From the NCBI GenBank assembly GCA_015852425.1, contig JAAAIG010000245.1, forward strand, positions 1 to 45,210: 45,210 bases of DNA. The letters run 5' to 3'. The DNA comes from Gryganskiella cystojenkinii (Eukaryota > Mortierellomycota > Mortierellomycetes > Mortierellales > Mortierellaceae). The notes under the pieces were generated by a model, which searched no databases, was not told the origin of the DNA, and worked only from the letters and a program-made list of their open reading frames with translations. Positions 23,961-35,700 of this stretch are shown here, piece by piece (the first letter of the stretch is position 1; each line of letters starts with the position of its first letter). A program made the translations under genes and the position numbers.

Positions 23961-24583
23961 GACGAAGAGGTTCTTGTGTTGTTCCTGATTAGCTCTTGTT
24001 TTTTTACTGGATATTGTTCTCCTTTGGTTGTTTCCTGAGTGCAGAGGACAGGTCGAGTTCCGACGACAAGATAAGAAAGACGACGAATAGACAAAGAAGA
24101 GGGATGGGGAGCAGACGGGACAAAGGTGATGGAGAGGAAGGAGATGAACGAAAAAAGAGGCGGGGCTTACAACAGAAAGGAAACTCTTTTCAACGAAACA
24201 AAGTTCCCCTCATCCCCCTCCCCTTTCCCACCACACAACGATCCAAAGTGCAAACAATTATTGGATTTCGACGAATCATCGGCCGCCCTGTTGGCTCTTT
24301 CGCTGACACGTCAGAAGGAGGGTTTTTGTGATCAAGTTTTTGCGAGAAAAAAATTGACATTTGACCCTTAAGACTTTTTTCTGTCTCCTTTCTTTTCATC
24401 TGCACGATTCTTTGACTTTCCACGTCGCGTTGGTTTGTTCTTTGTTGTTTTTTTTTTTTTTTTTTTTTTTTTGATGCTGGGTCATGAGGAGATGTAGACT
24501 AGATGATATGTGGGGGTAACCGCATTATGGTCGAGGTAGTTTATGCTTCATATGATAAGATAGATAAATACAAGTGGCTGTTT
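23961..24583. other. Intergenic region between SEC63 and the O-fucosyltransferase-like gene
   Basis: About 620 bases without a supportable gene. It should contain the SEC63 promoter and leader (minus strand, next to 23960) and the 3' UTR of the upstream gene. A run of 25 T occupies 24448-24472. Nothing else was recognised. Confidence 0.6.
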
Positions 24584-26542
24584 TTACTCGGAAAGATCCT
24601 CGTCCAGTCCCATGGGATGGTATTCAGGCCAAAGGTGGTTCATGATATATGCACTGAACGTACTCCGTTCCGTTCCTTGAAATACTCTTCCTTTCGCAGC
24701 CAGGTTCGCATCCATCAGCGCAATCATATACGGCTGCATCTGGATCCCATCGGTCGGATTCTGGATCTTGTGCAAAACCGCTAGCGACGCTTCGAAATCA
24801 GACAGGAACATCGTGCACGGGAACTGGTCCAGATAGTGGGCCAACAATGGTGCCTCGCGAGGTTGATGGACATCTGTCGCCATAAACACCATTGGCGACT
24901 CTGGGGGCGATCCCTTACATCTGTCGAGGAACGAGCGGATCTGTCCTTTCTTCGCTTGATCTTGTTGTTTGGGAAGAGTCTTGATAGGTTCAGGTTCAAG
25001 TTCAGGGACAGTCGTGGTGTTGTTGGTATCATCCTCAACAGGACCCGCTCTCGCCTTCAATTGAAGCTTATGAGCCTCTTCCTTAAAATGAATTTCAGCC
25101 TTGACGTCGTCCTTGTTGTTGCCTGTCAGGTACTTTCTGTCCAACTTGACCATCTCCCCTAACCAGGCAATGATCCGTTGCAAATTCTTGGGTGCCATCT
25201 TTTCAAAAACCAGATCCTCAGTCCTAAGATGGGCTCCCAAGAAACCAGGAGCGGCTCTTCCGGTCTCCTTTATCCAATCTTGAATTTGTTCCTCCGCCAA
25301 CACGGTCGCTTCTTGGATCCCCTCGTTCCAGAGATCCATTCCTTTGGAGATAAAGCTCTTGAGTTCCTTGTGACCCTGAGATCGAGCTTCGACCCTGTCC
25401 GTTGCAAATAGGGAACCGAAATGAATAACCTTTTCAGGTCTCCGTTGCAGGTCTGTCAGAAGTACAGTCTGCGAGTAACGACCCATCCACTTGATGATAT
25501 TCGGATCCAGCTTCGACAGATCCTCTTCAGGCTCCAAGGGCTTTACAGGTTTGACACCATAATCGACCTCGGAATCGTCCACGACTTGGTATTCGTACCG
25601 GTGTAAGTCTTGGAAGAAAAACACATCCTTCTTGGGATCCTGGATCCCTAACCGGTCCTGTAACCACTCCATGGTCATGTTGGGTCGGTCAAAGACTCGG
25701 ATCGGTTGTTGACCTACACCGACGGTCCCCGTGAGGATCTGAGGGATGTTGTAAAAATAGGTCCAAGGAACCACCGTCCAGGAGTAATAAAAGTGACACT
25801 CCTTTTCCTCCTTTAGCTCTTGTTCCGTCATCTTTTCTCGCTGCTCCTTGGTTTTCCGCGGCAAGGTGGAGGGATCGGGCTTGTCTCGACAGTATTCGGT
25901 TCCGATCCTTGTCCGATCCTGCCATTGCTTTAACAGGACCGGGGGTTCCTTCCAGACGAGGGCTTCCCTCTTGCGACTCATGTGTAGAGGAGGTAACAGC
26001 AGGGTTCGATTCAGGTATGCTGCCAGTCGTAGCGAGTTTTCAAGTGTGATCAGTTGGTTGTGGAACCCACTGTGGGGCAAATAGCCGAGAAACTTTTCAC
26101 CCTCGTCAGGTTCCCGAGGTGGGAACATGGTCAGGAAGGGATCGTGGTCCTTGTTTCTGTCGGGTTGAGTTTGCTGTTGTTCTTTTTGGTCGATGGTCGT
26201 TGACGGCTCCGTGGTTAGGTTGAGATCCAGCTCAGAGTCCTGCCCGTCTGTGGTGGTGATGGAGTTTTGATCCCCTTCTTCCTTTGAGTCGTGATTTGTA
26301 TTTAAAAGTGGTGGTGAAGGTGTTGTTGAATCTTTGGGTGTGGTTGTCACGGCTGGAGACCTGTTTGTGGCTGCTTGGGTCGATTTTGAGGACGAAGACG
26401 AATAGTTCAGGTAGGGCACCCACTCGACCTGGACGGCAAAGACAAAAAAGACGACGCTGAAGACAAGGCATATAAAGAGTATCCGGTTCCTTGTTCGGAA
26501 TTCAGTCTTTGTGATCGCGCCATTGCCTTGCTTGGCCATCAT
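24584..26542 (-). CDS. Putative O-fucosyltransferase-like type II membrane protein
   Basis: A single uninterrupted exon of 652 residues. The N-terminus is cytosolic and basic, followed by one membrane anchor (about 21-42, ILFICLVFSVVFFVFAV), then a Ser/Thr/Pro-rich stem. This is the layout of Golgi or ER glycosyltransferases. Near residue 152 the motif LGYLPHSGFHNQ followed by LAAYLNRTLLLPPLHM matches the N-terminal signature of the GDP-fucose O-fucosyltransferase family. Near 550 the motif VFMATDVHQPREAPLL with FPCTMFLSDF fits the C-terminal half, where GDP-sugar is bound. It should therefore transfer a sugar from a nucleotide donor inside the secretory pathway. The acceptor protein and even the sugar are not certain in fungi. 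An adjacent ATG at 26539 is an equivalent start. Confidence 0.85.
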   Translation of the reverse strand: MMAKQGNGAITKTEFRTRNRILFICLVFSVVFFVFAVQVEWVPYLNYSSSSSKSTQAATNRSPAVTTTPKDSTTPSPPLLNTNHDSKEEGDQNSITTTDGQDSELDLNLTTEPSTTIDQKEQQQTQPDRNKDHDPFLTMFPPREPDEGEKFLGYLPHSGFHNQLITLENSLRLAAYLNRTLLLPPLHMSRKREALVWKEPPVLLKQWQDRTRIGTEYCRDKPDPSTLPRKTKEQREKMTEQELKEEKECHFYYSWTVVPWTYFYNIPQILTGTVGVGQQPIRVFDRPNMTMEWLQDRLGIQDPKKDVFFFQDLHRYEYQVVDDSEVDYGVKPVKPLEPEEDLSKLDPNIIKWMGRYSQTVLLTDLQRRPEKVIHFGSLFATDRVEARSQGHKELKSFISKGMDLWNEGIQEATVLAEEQIQDWIKETGRAAPGFLGAHLRTEDLVFEKMAPKNLQRIIAWLGEMVKLDRKYLTGNNKDDVKAEIHFKEEAHKLQLKARAGPVEDDTNNTTTVPELEPEPIKTLPKQQDQAKKGQIRSFLDRCKGSPPESPMVFMATDVHQPREAPLLAHYLDQFPCTMFLSDFEASLAVLHKIQNPTDGIQMQPYMIALMDANLAAKGRVFQGTERSTFSAYIMNHLWPEYHPMGLDEDLSE

Positions 26543-27539
26543 TGGCGGAATGGAGACTGTTTTTGTTTTTTTTCCAGAGGTGGGTTTGATTCAGATGTAT
26601 GTGAAGAAGGGAGGGAGGGCAGGGGAAGGGAAAGGAAGGAGAATGTCTTGAGGAAGCGAAGGCGGCGGTGGTGGTGTTGGTGGTGGTAGTTGAGGTGTCG
26701 CCTCCACGAAGGACGGCTGGGTGTGTGTACTGTGTGAGTGTGTATGGGGGAGGGAACGTTTTTTAAAGAGGGCGAAGCACTGACTAGGACCCTAGAAGTA
26801 AAGAGACTTGAAACAAAGGAGGCTCAAGTATGTTTTAGAAGGAGGCAACAACAACAACAAAAAAAAAGGCAAGGAGGGACGAAGAGAGAATGACAGATTA
26901 ATTGATAAAAAAAGAGGAATGAGATGTAGATGTAGCCTACAAGCAGATGAGATGAAGTTTTCTTCACCATCCGCTCAAATAAATAGACTGGACCCAACAA
27001 GCTGGAACAGTCTAGCTGCTCTCTCAGCTGGGTGAATGGACGTTGGCAAATTGAACCTTGTTCTTAAATCTCAGGAACAAACATCGCTTCAGGGACATTT
27101 TTCTTTCTGCACACAGTTTGGCTCTCAACCCATGTTTACACTCGTCACGCGAACATCCATTCATTATTCATTCATTTTTAGACATATTGCTCTTTTCACA
27201 TAGAAATACCAAAAAAACAAGTGTTAGTCGGATGTCGCCACAAACGTATTCGGACACAAATGAAAATTATTCTGACACTGCATCAGTACTTACTTATTTG
27301 GTCAATACTCTCGCTCAACGAGATTCCAGAACAGTCATCTGATGTCGATGCTGCTGGACTTTTAGATCGCTAGATCATGGAAGGGGGGCGGGTGCTGGAC
27401 GTGCAGGGTGTAAACCCATACCCGTTTCTCGCAGCATTCCGCAGGGGGGAAGAGGGCTGACCCACCAACCCACCCACCCTCTCCCCCCCACCATCTCCTC
27501 TGCCTCTTTTTCTAGTCCGTCGATTTTCGATGATATCAC
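26543..27539. other. Promoter of the O-fucosyltransferase-like gene and unassigned flank
   Basis: The first 300 bases are purine-rich on the plus strand, hence pyrimidine-rich on the coding minus strand, as expected for a leader and promoter. A short CAACAACAACAA run lies near 26850. From about 27380 to 27510 the DNA is unusually rich in G and C runs (GGGGGGCGGG, CCACCCACCC). No coding sequence is supported. Confidence 0.55.
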
Positions 27540-29273
27540 TCAAACTCTCAAAACTCTGGAAGTGTGTTTAGTTTGGTGGCGTTTGACTCTTGTCCACCCG
27601 CTGTGCCTCTGACTTGACAAAGCTGAACGGCGATCGACGACGAAACGACTTTCAGTCAAAATAAGAGCCACTTGAACGACGTAATCAGCTGCCTTGGGAG
27701 GTGCTTGTGCGAGTTTCGAATCTGTTCTTGCGATCGTGGGCAACAGTTGCACATGCGAGCGCCAGAAGCTTGATAGACCAGGCGTCAAACCGCTCTTGAA
27801 TATACTTGCTTGTAGTCATCCACGTCATAAATAGGTAGACCCGGCGACAAGATCAGATCGAGTATCGTGGAAAAGGGCAGTAATCTCGCTGGGGCTGAAC
27901 TGTTGAAGCTTCAGATGAGTCTTGACAGTCTTGATGTAATTAGTGGTACATGTCTAAACATCTTATCAGTAACACGTACACATCTCCAACGACGGGGGCC
28001 GAGAATGCTGTTTCGAAGGTGACAACGGGATGAACATCGAGGGCAACGGAGGAAAGGAGGCAGTGCAGACGAAGATAGTCTTTGAGGTTCCTCTTGCCCA
28101 AGGACGAGCCAGTTATCCGTTAGTAGGAGCTTTTTTTCAAGACTAGAGGGAGTGGTGCAGATTGTCGAGGATATGGAGTGATGACTGAATGTGACAACGA
28201 AAGAGTGATGGAAAGAGGTGAAGAAAGAAGAGGGGAAGGAAGGAAAGAAGAGGGAATGAAGGAAACAAAAAGAAAGGAAAAGTAAGGAAGAGGTATAGCA
28301 TGAAAACAGACTGTGCGAGAAAAAAAAAAGCTTGCCTCCATTTTGTATTTTTCCCTTCGAAATAACAACTTGCCAAAGTGCAAAAGGCTGCTCTAGTGAC
28401 GAAATGTCATCCTTTTGAAGGAAGAGAGTGAGAGAAACGCTGATCTTACCGCACGGAAGGAGACTATGTTTGTCGTCGTAAAAACTGAATAATGTTAATG
28501 GATCAAGTTGACAAAAAGTGTCTGCCTTATTGAGAAGAAATGGACTTGCCGCAAGGAACAGCCACAGGAGATCTCTCGATGCTTTTGTCTCGGCCCCTAT
28601 TGCCACCACATAAAATCAAAAGTCATTTTTGAGGTCTCGATTTGGTAGGGTTGCCGAGGTATGGTGTTCATTTTTTCTCAGGCGGGAGTGACAAGTGCTT
28701 CAGCGGCAAACCTTCCGATTGTCCAGAAGGCTACCTGTTATTGAATGTTGGGGCTTGGTGTTAACAATGAAATAGAGACGAGGTAAGGTTGTGAAAGAGC
28801 ACGAATCCTCACGAGCGAGCATTTTGAATGTGGCCGCAAGCACTGATGTTTTGACAAGAATGTGGCGGTCAAAGAAATAATCAGTTGGGTCATCATGTGG
28901 CACTTACACTATAAGAAGCTTTTTAGTAGATCTCATACAAAAGATGAGGGGGGAAGTTGCCAGTAGCGACCACAGAGCCACATTATGTGGGCTTATCCGT
29001 AAGATGTGGACTCGAGACGTTCGATCGAGATAGGTACCTTTTTATTAAAGGAAAAAAGTGCGGAAAACGAACGACGGTTAGCAGCAGCAGGGAGTGTTTC
29101 GAGTCTGCTGTTGACAGACCAGTTGTTGTGACACAGAAAAAGTCAGTGAAAGAATACTGGATAAAGTTTTCCGTGAAGAGAAATGAATGGATGAAAACAG
29201 AGAGGAGAAAGGAAAAGTGTATGCCACAGAGAGGATCTCGTTACGACGACTTACCGGGGCTTGTTTCGCACAT
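27540..29273 (-). pseudogene. Decayed multi-exon gene of unknown function with zinc-finger-like segment
   Basis: Several minus-strand pieces look like exons of one gene. A leader ends at an ATG (29273) with MCETSP and a GTAAGT donor. A segment near 28903-28740 (FFDRHILVKTSVLAATFKML) ends in ACAG/GTAGCC and joins in phase to 28598 onward (GAETKASRDLLWLF). Within that piece, DPLTLF and, about 37 residues later, FALWQVVI faintly recall the Crinkler N-terminal header. A later piece (about 28110-27980) has CPRCSSRCHLRN and RRWRC, a zinc-finger-like layout, and joins in phase across GTACGT...TTTAG to TCTTNYIKTVKTHLKLQQ. Beyond about 27870 the reading jumps between frames (LSPGLPIYDVDDYKQ, then FDAWSIKLLALACATVAHD), which suggests frameshifts and decay. 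The product is not recognised, and unnoticed introns could explain part of the frame changes. Confidence 0.35.
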
Positions 29274-29746
29274 CCTCTTGTTCCTTGGTTCTTAAGAATC
29301 TTGGGATGAAGGTTGAGAGGCTGGGAGGAAGGAGGAAGAATAGAGAGACAAGAAAGGGAATGGCCCGTGCTTCTCTTTTTATGGGCATCTGTGGTAATCT
29401 GGGGGCATTTCGTGACTGTTTTCGATGTTCGAGCCACCCTCAACTTTTATCCGAGATCATTAGTTAGTGGAGGAAGACGAGAACTGTTGAAATGTGAAGA
29501 AGTTTTTTTATGCAGAGAAGTTCCCCTCGGTCCACATTTTGATAACGTGCTGTCGTCTATAGATGTGGTGCACTATATCTGAAGAACACATGCTCACGGA
29601 TCTCAGATTCAGCATAAGGGCGTGGTAACCTGTGTACTTGTGATAAACTTCAGCCGGAACAACGACACTTCGCGAACTCAGAGAAGGTTGGTGAAGAACG
29701 AATTTTATTGTGTGTACTATATCTCCCCTCTTTCCTCATGAACATG
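29274..29746. other. 3' flank of the OTU-Fanzor gene and upstream region of the decayed gene
   Basis: No protein-coding gene is supported. The right-hand part is the presumed 3' UTR of the OTU-Fanzor gene, with a poly(A) hexamer at 29704-29709. In TnpB and Fanzor loci the guide (omega) RNA commonly overlaps or follows the 3' end of the nuclease reading frame. This stretch is therefore the first place to look for one, but no specific RNA structure was established by eye. Confidence 0.35.
29704..29709 (-). terminator. Polyadenylation signal of the OTU-Fanzor gene
   Basis: The minus strand reads AATAAA about 40 bases after the TGA stop (29749-29747), a normal spacing for a fungal mRNA 3' end. 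Confidence 0.5.
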
Positions 29747-32700
29747 TTACGCTGGCTGGGACTCTGGCTGAGACCTCATATCGTTCCGTCTTTCCTCGTG
29801 CTCCTCTCCCGGGGGCGGTGGAGGCATCTCCCGCTGGCCATACCTTGCGAATGCGGGGAAGACGTTGTGGTTTTGATGAAGCAATTGGTAGTATCCATTT
29901 ACCCCGATATTCGTCGCAGCATTATCGTCTCGTCCTCTGTTAGTATATCCAAGTTGTCGTAATGTGCATGTTGTATTGAGACACTGGATGGCGCCTCGGA
30001 CTTGTCTCGTCGGACCACCTCCAGGAGGCCTCGCGACCGGGTGGCGCACTCGACACCAGCAACCAGAACAAGTTATCGTAGTCCGGTGCTCTGTGGTCAT
30101 GAACACAGGTACATGTCGGAGATGAGCCTCGTATGTCTTGTTTCCGCCGTGTCGTAGGATACCTTTGATCCTCGATCCATAACCCGCACCAGCGGTTCCC
30201 GGCATGATCCAAGTTTGTGGCCTCTTGATAGCTGGACAATACTTTGGATATCGGACGTGCCCGTTCGCGATGTAAGGTCGATGGTACGATGAGCAACCTT
30301 GACAGAATCCAGTATTGTCTATATGAGACAGGGATGGATCGTGTTCTTTCAGAAAGAGGAAAAGATGAAATAGTGAAATTTTGTTAATGAGAAGGAATTC
30401 ATTTTTGTCGATGGATGATCAGTGGTTCGTTGGCATACCTTCTCCTTGCCATCGAGTGTGGTTGCGTGCGTCCGAGCAAACCATATCCATTGTCTTTCTT
30501 CTTTGGATCTCAACATTCCGACTTGATTGTTGCAGTCTCGCAGACTTGTAAAATCCATTGATAATTGGTGCATGATGGTGGCGTACCGCCATGGAATCTC
30601 GGATACGGTCCACTGTAAGGGCTTGGTCAATGGGCAGAGACGCCAAATCTTGTAGCGCTGCTTTCACGACACTGTTGCGGCGAAGGAGCTGCTGCGTCAG
30701 TCTCGCATGCTTTTTGTGTCCACTAAGCTGCTGTATAGTTGAAGCGCTATAAGTGAACGCCTTCCAGTATTTTAGTTCGTTTAAATTCACTGGTGATCCT
30801 TTGTTGGTGTTGTTGAAGCTGTTGCGGTTACTGATGAACAGTTCATCTCTTGAATCCGTCTCAAGGTCACTGTCCTTAACGAGATCTTGATAGCGTTGGA
30901 TTTCTCGTTCTATCCTGGCTTGCGATGTTGGGATTCCTTGAGACATCTTCTTCATTCCTCGATCTTCTTGTAGAATGAAAACTGGCCGCTCGACAGGGGA
31001 CTCTCCGAGCTCTCGTAGGAGACCTTGGATCGAAACTTTGTCAACTGCTACTTGACAACCAAGCGTCTTCAAAGACGGTCCTGACCAGATTCCTTTGTTG
31101 CTTTCGATCGTTTCAGCTGTCGATTCCGCAGCGCTGCGTGTCGCCTCAATGGGAGCAGGCGATAGTTTTCTCTTCCTAGGCGCGGGGCCCTCTCCTTGTC
31201 CAGGATCTGTCGAAGTTCCCTGTCCTGAGTCGACGTTAACAATTCCCTCTCTAGAGGCAGATCTCTTTTCAGACACTTGGTTCCGGAGTGATGTTTGGTC
31301 GGGCACCAAGGTTGTTGCGGAATCCCTAGAGGACGTAGGACCTGCTGTAGACGCTGCCGCTGCCCCTTCTGTCATCTCCGATCGTTCCATAGATCTCGCC
31401 TCTACGGCGACATTATTCCAGTACCACTTGGCAGCGTTTACTAGATCAAGATCACGACCATTCAGGAGACAACTGTCGTTGAGGGCATTGTAGTCCTTCC
31501 TGTACTTTTGCAGTTCCGTATATAGACTCCTTTCTTGATCAGTCCGATGCGATGACTTGGGGCCAGGGAGACCTCTTGCTCTTTTCGCCAGACTTCGGAG
31601 GGAGACATCGATCTCTCGTCGTTTCCCAGAGATCCCAGCAAGATCTTTTTTCCAGGCCTTGATGTCGTCACTGAGCTCGTCCGCGATCTTGTGATACTCA
31701 GCTGAGTAACGCTCCGCATTCGCTGCTGATACGTCTCTCAAGACGACTTGGTCTTGCCAGTAAGATCGTTTCGGCCGCAGTTGTTGTTGCCGTATTTTAG
31801 ACTTCTTGAACAAACTCTTCGGGGGATTTCGTCTTGGCTTTAATGGCGACCCCTCGGGGATCGCTTTACCTGTGATGGTAACCTTTTTTTCATTGATGTA
31901 ATCCATGCTTCAATGAGCGGAAATAGAGAACGAGATTAGAACTTGGTAGCATTAATAAGTAACCACAGGTAGTCGTCATAGTTGGTAGTGCTTACCGGTT
32001 GTCGAAGATCACGTTGTGTTTGGAACAGGCATCGTGGATCTTGGGCATGTTGAAGAACGCACTGAAAACAGAGGACTGATTCTCTGTTTTTCTTGCTTCG
32101 AGTTCAGACGTTATGTCTTCACCATTGGGTCCCTTCACGTCAAAGTGGCCGGGGTCCCTTGCGCATAAGATGGCATAAATGCCTGCTGCGTTTAGGGGGA
32201 CAGGATATGTTTTTCCACAAGACGAGATGGGACTAAGCTTCCGGGTATAACGCTTTTCGCCAGCTGCCATCAAGAGTGCGTTGGTCAGGAATAGTAGTGA
32301 CAGAGTTGTGAGGATATGGCGAGGCACTAGACCCGTTGTGCCTTTCTTTGCAGTGTATGGCCTCAGTAGGTTCGCAAGAACTCGGACTCTGTCTATCTCC
32401 TCGATTGAAACGTTTCCGTGGCTGACAAGTTGACGACGAACATCGTCCTCTGTAACATCTCCCACTATCGCTCGATCGAGGCAGAGCTGTACAGTTGCAG
32501 TCTCTAGTCGTTGCCTACGCTTGGCAGCAGTTTCTTTTACAGTCTCCTCATCAGATGTCTCGCGGTCTGGAGTGGTCATAGAGTATATCCCGCTTGACAG
32601 ATCTTCAGTCTCACCTGATGCCGGATCAGGGATTTGGCGTTGAGGATCTAAAGTCAAAAGTGATGGCAAGAAGTCTTAGCAGGATGTTGTCATGCCTGTC

Positions 32701-35700
32701 ATTATCTCTTGACGTGAACTACTTCGAGAGCCATTCATAAGCAGGCCATTACCTAGACGGTCTTGATTCATTCCTTGACATGTGACCACAGACGCGTTCC
32801 CTGGCATGCTGACAACGGTGAAGGATGCATGTTTCAGGCTGCCTTCGTCTTCTATAGCGTCTATTGAGAAGAAAGTATCAAGAAGTCGGTAAGCAAACCA
32901 TCAAATCCCAGCCGTGTGATTATATAGCTATTGTACGAAAACTTTGCGGCTGGACCCCATTACTCACCTATTTGGCATTTGTGATTCGTCCGGTCGAGTA
33001 GAGGGTACCCTTGGTTCTCCTGATGCCTTTGAATTACAGACAACATTCGAGAGACAGCCTGCACCCCAACAATGCCGTCCGAGAATCGATCAAAAATCCT
33101 ATTCAGCTTATTGAAATGACGAATGTGGTGATGTCGCCAGGATCGTTGTCGTCGTCGGTGGTTCCTGAAACAGAGATTGCGCCGCCGCTTCTTAGTCAGC
33201 TTTTTTTTCTTAAGGAGATCTGCTTTTTTCCAAGTTCTCTTAGGATCTTTTTCTTTCTCCTCATAGGTCTTGAACAATACGTGGATGACTCGCTTTAGCG
33301 TTTGGGTGTGGATGTCGGTGTTATAGATCCTTTGGCATGCTGCCCCCATGGTCCGATCAAATCCAGTGACAACTTGACTGCATCCTGGTGGCGTTACCAA
33401 AAGATCCTTTTGGTCCTGGATGAATCTGAAACAATCGTCCCACTTATCGTCTACCTTTGGTTGCTTTTGATTTGAACCGTGAAGTCGAGTTCGAAGATGC
33501 GAAATGAAGTTCTGTGTTCCTACTTCCATCAACCGCTGATCTTGGGTGACTCCAGCAACTACATCGTAGACCTCGTCGGAGAGTGGTGCTACCGGTAAAA
33601 CAGGGTTCTCCCTTAAGTAATGGTCACGTATGACGAATGAGTCGGGGAGGAATTGTCGGAGATCCACGTTCACTGCTGGCCCTAGCAACACCTCTCCTCT
33701 GGCCATCTATTCGTTGAAATGTCAAAATCAGCGATCTTTGAAAGAATGGGTGGGGGGGGGGGGTTGAAAACATCATGGATGTTTCGTTGACTTACCCCTA
33801 CAAGGACCAAGCGTATGCATTCCTGTAGATGTCGGTTGCACGCTGCCATCCTCTGCTGAGCCTGTGTGATAAGGTGGATGATGACCTCACTCCAAGGTGC
33901 CATGTCTGGCCGAAGAATCTGTTTGAAGTTGAGGTGGAATGTCCGTAATTCCGCTTTATCGTCTCCCTGCTCGTCATCTGCAGAACCATGGTCACTGCCC
34001 CCGTCGTCGTCGTTGTCATCCCCTCTGTCTTCTTGGACTAGACTCTCGACCTTGGCTTTTTTCTGTTGGGGTTCAAGACTTGGCTTGACCTTGCCAGCCT
34101 TGCTTGGCTTCCTTTCCGGCGGTTTGGGCTTGCCGTTTTTTATAATGTTCTCGACGATCTCGTCGAATGTCTCCCGAGATTTAGTGGCCTTCAGCGTGTA
34201 GTATATCTCCTTGTACGAAGTTGGAGGGTTCAACTTCTTGAGAACGACATCAATGTCTGCTGCTTCCAGGAGTCGAGCCATATCGGAGCCGGGGTACATA
34301 CTCTTCAATCTTGGGACGGCGACACTCCCAACTTTTCGGGGGCTCTTCTTCGGAAAACTCGCCGTTGTGTCACCCCAGATCTTCTCTTTCATCTGATGGA
34401 TATGCTTGTTCCATTCAGTCGTATTTGGTGTCAGTGTTGATTTCGCCAAGGCTTTCTTCCAAGATTCTGAGAACACGTGTTGGAAATATTCCAGCCTATT
34501 GTAAAAACAAAGTACATGGTAATAAGTATAACAAACCATATGATCAACAGAAAAGCGTAACCATGAGTTGCTCCTTACAAAACATCCGTAATAACGGTCT
34601 TGCATACGGACGGCTTTAGTCCATCAAGATGTGACTTTTTGGTGCGTTCCTGGCGCTGCCGTGGGCCAAAGCGAAATCGAGCATAATAGACCTCTGGAGG
34701 TGGAGGCGATGGTAGGTGAAATACAGCTTGTTCAGGATCCATATCCATCGGCGTTGATGGATGACAATAATGGTCTGTACATCGTGGTGCGCCAGAAGGA
34801 TTGTCGTCGTCGGTCATGTCTAGATCGAGTTCCTCGATATCGGAAAAATCGAGATCGTCTAACCCATCCTCGACCTCACTCTCGATTCTCACGGACCCTG
34901 AATGGGAGGACGCCTTTTTTAACCCGCTGGGCCAGGGTGGGGTGGTGCCATAGGAGGAAACCGGCGTTCTGGACTCGTCCTGAGACAGACCCGAAATCAG
35001 GTCCTCTACTGTAGAGGCTGTGTCCCAATTTGGTGCGCCAGGTAACTCGAAGCAAAGAATTGGATCGGTAGCATCATATACAATCGCACCTCGCGGTACA
35101 TCAAATATCGAAGATGATGGACGAAATATCTCTCTCGGCAAGCTAGAGGCCTCATCCAACTCGATCACGGCGATATTCTCTTGGAGACTTGGCGCCAAAT
35201 CTGAGTCCACCTGATAAGGTAAGGCTGGCTCAAGATTGATGGTTGTCATAGCACCTGACGCTTGAGAGCAGGGCAAGGCGGAAACAGTGTTGACATTCGC
35301 ATCGGTCGTTGAAACCTGAGTAAGGCTTGAGGTGGCGGAGACATGAGCGCGAGCGGCGATTGGCAGAGGGCCGGTAACTGGAGAAAAAGGGATGTCTCTG
35401 ATGGAATAGTAGTGGTTTTGATGATATCTAGGTGTTGTGAGGAATGAACAGGGGAAAGGAATATCAGTTAGCCCATCAAAATTGAAAGGATGAATGTCAA
35501 TAGCATACGATTTTCAATGAAAGGACTTACAGAATGCGGATTGTGGGCTTGCCGTCATCCACGTCTTTCGGTCCTGGAAACAGCTGTGGATAAGGATGAT
35601 TCAAAACCCAGATTTCCAGGTAGACGCCTTTAAGCTGGGCGACTGCAAGCGCCTCCATGTCGCCACCCCAGATTTGTGCTGGGAGCTTTAGTTTCGCCAA

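Noticed and set aside
24448..24472. Long T run as a retrotransposon poly(A) tail
   Set aside because: No retrotransposon-like coding sequence or target-site duplication was seen beside it. Similar T/A runs occur throughout the intergenic DNA here.
34495..34605. An ATG at 34605 as the start of a separate protein (MQDRYYGCFVRSN...)
   Set aside because: That start lies in the last bases of exon 3 and would read through an intron with good GTAAGG and AATAG signals. Splicing gives a better continuous protein.
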